From Rhynchospora pubera (Eukaryota; Streptophyta; Magnoliopsida; Poales; Cyperaceae), in contig CM051462.1 of assembly GCA_028095005.1 (NCBI GenBank), positions 129,818,752 through 129,882,751 of the forward strand: DNA of 64,000 nt. Direction: 5' to 3'. Positions 60,445 through 64,000 of the stretch are shown here, in pieces. Position 1 is the first letter of the stretch. Each line of letters opens with the position of its first letter. Below the pieces are notes generated by a model. It saw only the letters and a program-made list of their open reading frames with translations. It was not told the DNA's origin and searched no databases. The translations under genes and the position numbers were made by a program.

Positions 60445-61047
60445 GAAAGAGGTAGGGCTGTCAATGAAACTCGTTTACCCGTTTATCCAACTCGTACCGT
60501 ACCGTATAAGACGGGTATGGGTAAAGTTTTATTTTCGTTAAGTTAACGGGTACGGGTACGGGTAAGAAAATTTTTTCGTTAATTTAACGGATACGGGTAC
60601 GGGTAAAAGCTATTTCGTACCGTTTTCATAACGGGTAATTGCCACAATTAAAAAGATACAATTACATGATACATATGGCATCTTATATTGCATGATGGTA
60701 AACAAATATTGCTAGATTTTATTTAAGATTTATAATTCTTTCCATTCAGTGTACGAAAAAATAAAAAAGCATAAACCTAAAATATTCGTCACCATTGTTG
60801 CACTTTATTAATATACTTATTGATATAATTTATTTATACAGAGTGTACAAATTTTATTATTATTATATTCATTTTTTACGGTTATCGTACCCGTACCGTT
60901 AATTCTTAACGGGTACGGGTAAGGTACGGGTAAAGCTATTTTTAACGGGTACGGATAGGGTACGGGTAAAGAAAATTTTAACGGGTACGATAATGAAAAT
61001 ACCTTCTACCGTACCGTACCGTACCCATTGACAGCCCTAGAAAGAGG
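60445..61047. mobile_element. non-autonomous hAT element with 8-bp target duplication
   Basis: GAAAGAGG flanks it on both sides (60445-60452, 61040-61047). The 587-bp element begins TAGGGCTGTCAATG and ends CATTGACAGCCCTA, a perfect inverted repeat. Both subterminal regions are full of ACGGGTA/TACCCGT motifs; the centre is AT-rich. The 8-bp target copy and TAGGG ends fit the hAT superfamily. No transposase. Confidence 0.92.
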
Positions 61048-61345
61048 TGCTTGATTTTGAACTTTCCATTTGGAGGTATATTCGATGAACATATGTTGTT
61101 CATCGAAATAATATGTTGTTCATCGAATAGTACCTCTTTCAAAATTATGTCAATATGTTTTTCGAAACATATTATTTACGATGCCACTAACAGCAATTGC
61201 TCGTAGTATATTGACATAATATTATTTATTAGATAAACAACATTATCATTATTTGATATGGTTACTTTTAAGATATCTTTTTATAAAAATAATAATATAT
61301 ATAATAGTACATTTTGTTTTTACAATGATGATTATATAATAGAGC
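61048..61345. other. intergenic, AT-rich
   Basis: No gene. ATATGTTGTTCATCGAA occurs twice near 61091-61125. Confidence 0.45.
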
Positions 61346-61771
61346 AAGGTTCTAGTGTCACCACTTTTTATTGCCACAAGTTGCCACAACTCATATTTAA
61401 TCATTATTTAAAAATTTTAAAATTCAAACATCGAATCCAAGCCGTTGATCTTGTTCAATTTAACGAGCGATACATTTTTATATAAGATTTATAAAATTTA
61501 GAGTTGATTTGATACTCGATCAAGTGATTAAATAATGAACATATTAAAATTAATCAGCCATAGTTAACCAGATTCGTTTATTTGTTGACCACATGATCGA
61601 ATATCAAATCAACTCCAAAATTTATAAAACTTAAATAGAAATGCATCGCTCATTGTATTTAACAAGATCAACCGTTTAAATTCGACATTTGGATTTTAAA
61701 ATTTTTAAACATTGATAAAATATAAAGTTGTGATAACTTGTGACAACTAAAAGTGGTGGCACTAAAACCTT
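61346..61771. mobile_element. foldback MITE, family F1 (copy 2)
   Basis: Ends AAGGTTCTAGTGTCACCACT and the inverted AGTGGTGGCACTAAAACCTT. The long inverted interior matches the element at 2262-2661 (ATATAAGATTTATAAAATTT, TTTGTTGACCACATGATC). It lies about 500 bp upstream of the kinase gene. Confidence 0.75.
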
Positions 61772-62265
61772 ATTATTGTGTTGTTAATTGTTCACTCGTT
61801 GTATTGCTGCAGCAAGGTAATCGGAACTTGCAACTACATATTATATTTGCAAATATCTATTAATATATAAGATTACCTTCAAGCAATACAAATTAAAAGA
61901 AAATTTATATAAATATAAGATACAAAATCTGCAAAAATAGAAAAAGAACGCTTCAATAAAATGCACACGTTTCCATCTCTCCATCCGCGCCAACTAACCA
62001 CCATTCATCTCCAACTGTCAACAGCACCACTCTGATCTCTCTTAAGAGCTGAAACCCTCTAATAACCCCCCCAATAAAAGCTAAACCCCTATCCCAAAAA
62101 AGAAAAAAAAATTACAAAATTTGCGCAATCTCTCGACGCCTCCACCACTCTCTTCATTCCCGCATTGTGTTAAGACCCTTTTTTCCCTTTCTCCTTTTGC
62201 GCCTCTCTCTTCTCTGGCGGGCAGCGCCGACCAGAGCCGTCGCAAAACTGGCGTTCATTATTAAA
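61772..62265 (+). promoter_or_regulatory. promoter and 5' UTR of the RLCK gene
   Basis: AT-rich upstream part, then a CT-rich leader (about 61960-62265) typical of plant 5' UTRs. The first frame with ATG in a good context is at 62266. Confidence 0.45.
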
Positions 62266-63921
62266 ATGGGGAACTGCTGCGCTGCGCGTTCCTCCAAAAA
62301 GCGACATGGGAATTCCCAAAGCCCCACATCACGTGAGCAATTCCTATCATTGTTTGAATTTCGTTCTCTGATGGAATTTCATAGAGACTTGGTTCCTAAC
62401 CTGTTATTGTTGGTACTTGGTAGTAATATTTTCTGAAGGAATTAATAACAATCATATTATTTTGTAGTAATATTTTCTTAAGTTAACATATACACTCCAT
62501 TTAATGCGAAATGCATTATGGTGCTTATCTTTTTTTCTTATGTTGCAGCAAATAAGAATCGGAAATCCACATCATCATCAAGAAAGATAAGCAAGGTGGA
62601 ATCAGAGATCAGTAGCCAGGCGAGCACTGTACCTGTTATTCCAAAAGATATAGAAGATCTCCGATTAATGGCTGGTTATGGGCATGTTCACATATTCACA
62701 TACAATGAACTTTACACGGCCACAAAAGGGTTTAGGCCTGATTTGGTCATCGGAGAAGGTGGATTTGGGTTTGTGTATAAAGGTGTAATTGATGAATCGG
62801 TGCGGCCGGGCTTCCCCGAAACCCATGTTGCAGTAAAGGAATTGAATACCGACAGTTTGCAAGGCGACAAAGAATGGATGGTGGGTGTTTTTTCCCCACT
62901 ATTCTTACTACTGGCTGTGGGGTTGTCTTTTATCTACAAGAAGCCAATTATTAAGCCATCATTTTGCTTTATAATTATTTTGTTTTCATGGTTGTCAGAC
63001 AGAGGTGAGTTTTCTGGGGCAAGTCACGCACAGAAATCTGGTAAAGCTGGTAGGATATTGCTGTGAGAATGAACACCGCCTTCTAGTCTACGAGTACATG
63101 GCCTCTGGAAGCCTTGATAAGCACCTTTTTTCAAGTATGGCCTGATACTTCATCTCTTTCTTTATGATAATTACTATTGTTTAGTTGTGAAGTTCGTTAC
63201 AAAATATTTGAATAGCCCAAGAATGTGTTTATCAGTCATTTTGGAGCAGATATTATTATGTGATCTCTTTGGAATACTGATCTGAATTTAAGCCAATCAA
63301 TCACTGAGTATGCTGAAACTGAGCTTACTTTTGAGTTTTAATCATGGAATACCAGCGAACCAGAGCTAATCTGATTGGTGCATCACCAATCATATAAGCA
63401 TGCAATCCTTGATTTTTATGAACTTAAATTCAAAACTGAAGCTCATTCTTAAGCTGAGGGATTACAAAACAAGTAGTATTCCTCAGCATTATTTTCTAGG
63501 CTAATTCATCCTTTTTTTGTTTTCAAAGCTGATGTTCAAACAACATTTTAATGTTTGAATAGGAATGTTTCCTGCTCCTCAGTGGTCAACTCGTATGAGA
63601 ATAGCATTAGATGCAGCAAGAGGAATTGCCTTTCTTCATGCAGCTGAAAGACCCCTTATCTATCGCGATCTCAAAACCTCTAATATCTTGCTTGATGAGG
63701 TGCCCTGTGCACCCTCTCTCAACACCATCACCTTCATTTTTTTATCCTATTTATTGAGGCATCAAGTTATAATAGTGAATTCTTTATATTAATGTAGGAG
63801 TTCAATGCAAAGATATCAGATTTTGGGCTCGCAAAGGAGGGACCAACTGGAGAAAAAACACACATTTCAACGAGAGTCATGGGAACATATGGATATTGTT
63901 CCCCTGAGTATCTCAATACTG
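62266..63921 (+). CDS. receptor-like cytoplasmic kinase, subfamily VII (PBL-type), 5' part
   Basis: RLCK-VII kinases act at the plasma membrane below pattern-recognition receptors. Exons in the window: 62266-62332, 62549-62880, 62999-63134, 63563-63699, 63798-63921, each with GT-AG borders and matching phases. The coding region continues beyond 64000. The start MGNCCAARS has Gly2 for myristoylation and Cys4/Cys5 for palmitoylation. The kinase domain begins with FTYNELYTATKGF; then come the G-loop GEGGFGFVYKG, the lysine in HVAVKEL, the alpha-C glutamate in TEVSFLG, the catalytic YRDLKTSN (an RD kinase) and DFG in ISDFGLAKEG. The activation segment ends GTYGYCSPEY, where most relatives have AAPEY. 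The insert DESVRPGFPETHVAVKELN and the PKDIEDLR lead-in resemble PBL17 of Arabidopsis. Paralogue identity is inference. Confidence 0.93.
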
Positions 63922-64000
63922 GTAATTAATATTTTTAATTTATGTATCTTTGCCTAACAACAATTTTTCTTGGTAACAGTAAAAAAATTCTCATGTATTG

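Overview
The window is nuclear DNA of a flowering plant, probably a eudicot (inference). The evidence is intron-rich conserved plant genes with GT-AG introns, plant LTR-retrotransposon lineages, several MITE families, a plant tRNA-Glu gene and a telo-box in front of a gene. No viral, bacterial or organellar genes were seen. All calls come from reading the sequence; no database search was run.

Layout. 344-1906 (-): a six-exon gene for a short protein made only of the N-terminal domain of the Hsp90 co-chaperone Aha1. 2262-2661: a foldback MITE. About 2664-26540: an AT-rich satellite array with a monomer of about 172 bp. It is interrupted by an LTR-like insertion (two copies, because the whole block is duplicated), a 169-bp MITE (two copies), two related solo LTRs with perfect 5-bp target duplications, and a copia-like LTR. 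About 7.7 kb of the array, with its early insertions, is tandemly duplicated (unit 1 about 2851-13383, unit 2 about 13384-23994); each unit later received its own solo LTR. The array reverses orientation near 25.9 kb.

27901-34096 (-): a complete 21-exon PRMT5 gene (655 aa), with a MITE in intron 5. 34453-36772 and 44905-45200: AT-rich DNA with recurring GGAGTAAATA and TATACTCC motifs in opposite orientation, split by an 8.1-kb Athila-type retrotransposon (36773-44904, minus orientation). That element has near-identical LTRs, a tRNA-Asp primer site, an intact 500-aa ORF1 and an integrase with an internal deletion. 45.2-46.35 kb: a foldback region with C-rich and G-rich arms. 46522-46820: a Mutator-type MITE with a 9-bp target duplication.

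47259-47330 (-): tRNA-Glu(CTC). 48083-54330 (+): a complete 15-exon HEN2 gene (1002 aa), the nuclear-exosome RNA helicase, with a 5'-UTR intron and a telo-box. 54.3-62.2 kb: nested small transposons and one more solo LTR of Athila type inserted in the end of a hAT element. 62266 to the window end (+): the first five exons of a receptor-like cytoplasmic kinase of subfamily VII, cut off by the window.

The host genes do not form a pathway cluster; they are housekeeping or regulatory genes (chaperone ATPase regulation, arginine methylation, nuclear RNA surveillance, kinase signalling) between repeat blocks. The most unusual signal is in the retroelements. Three different LTR families carry short palindromes with a CGGNCCG core, arranged in pairs 20-21 bp apart, which is two helical turns. 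The outer arms differ between families, while core and spacing are kept.
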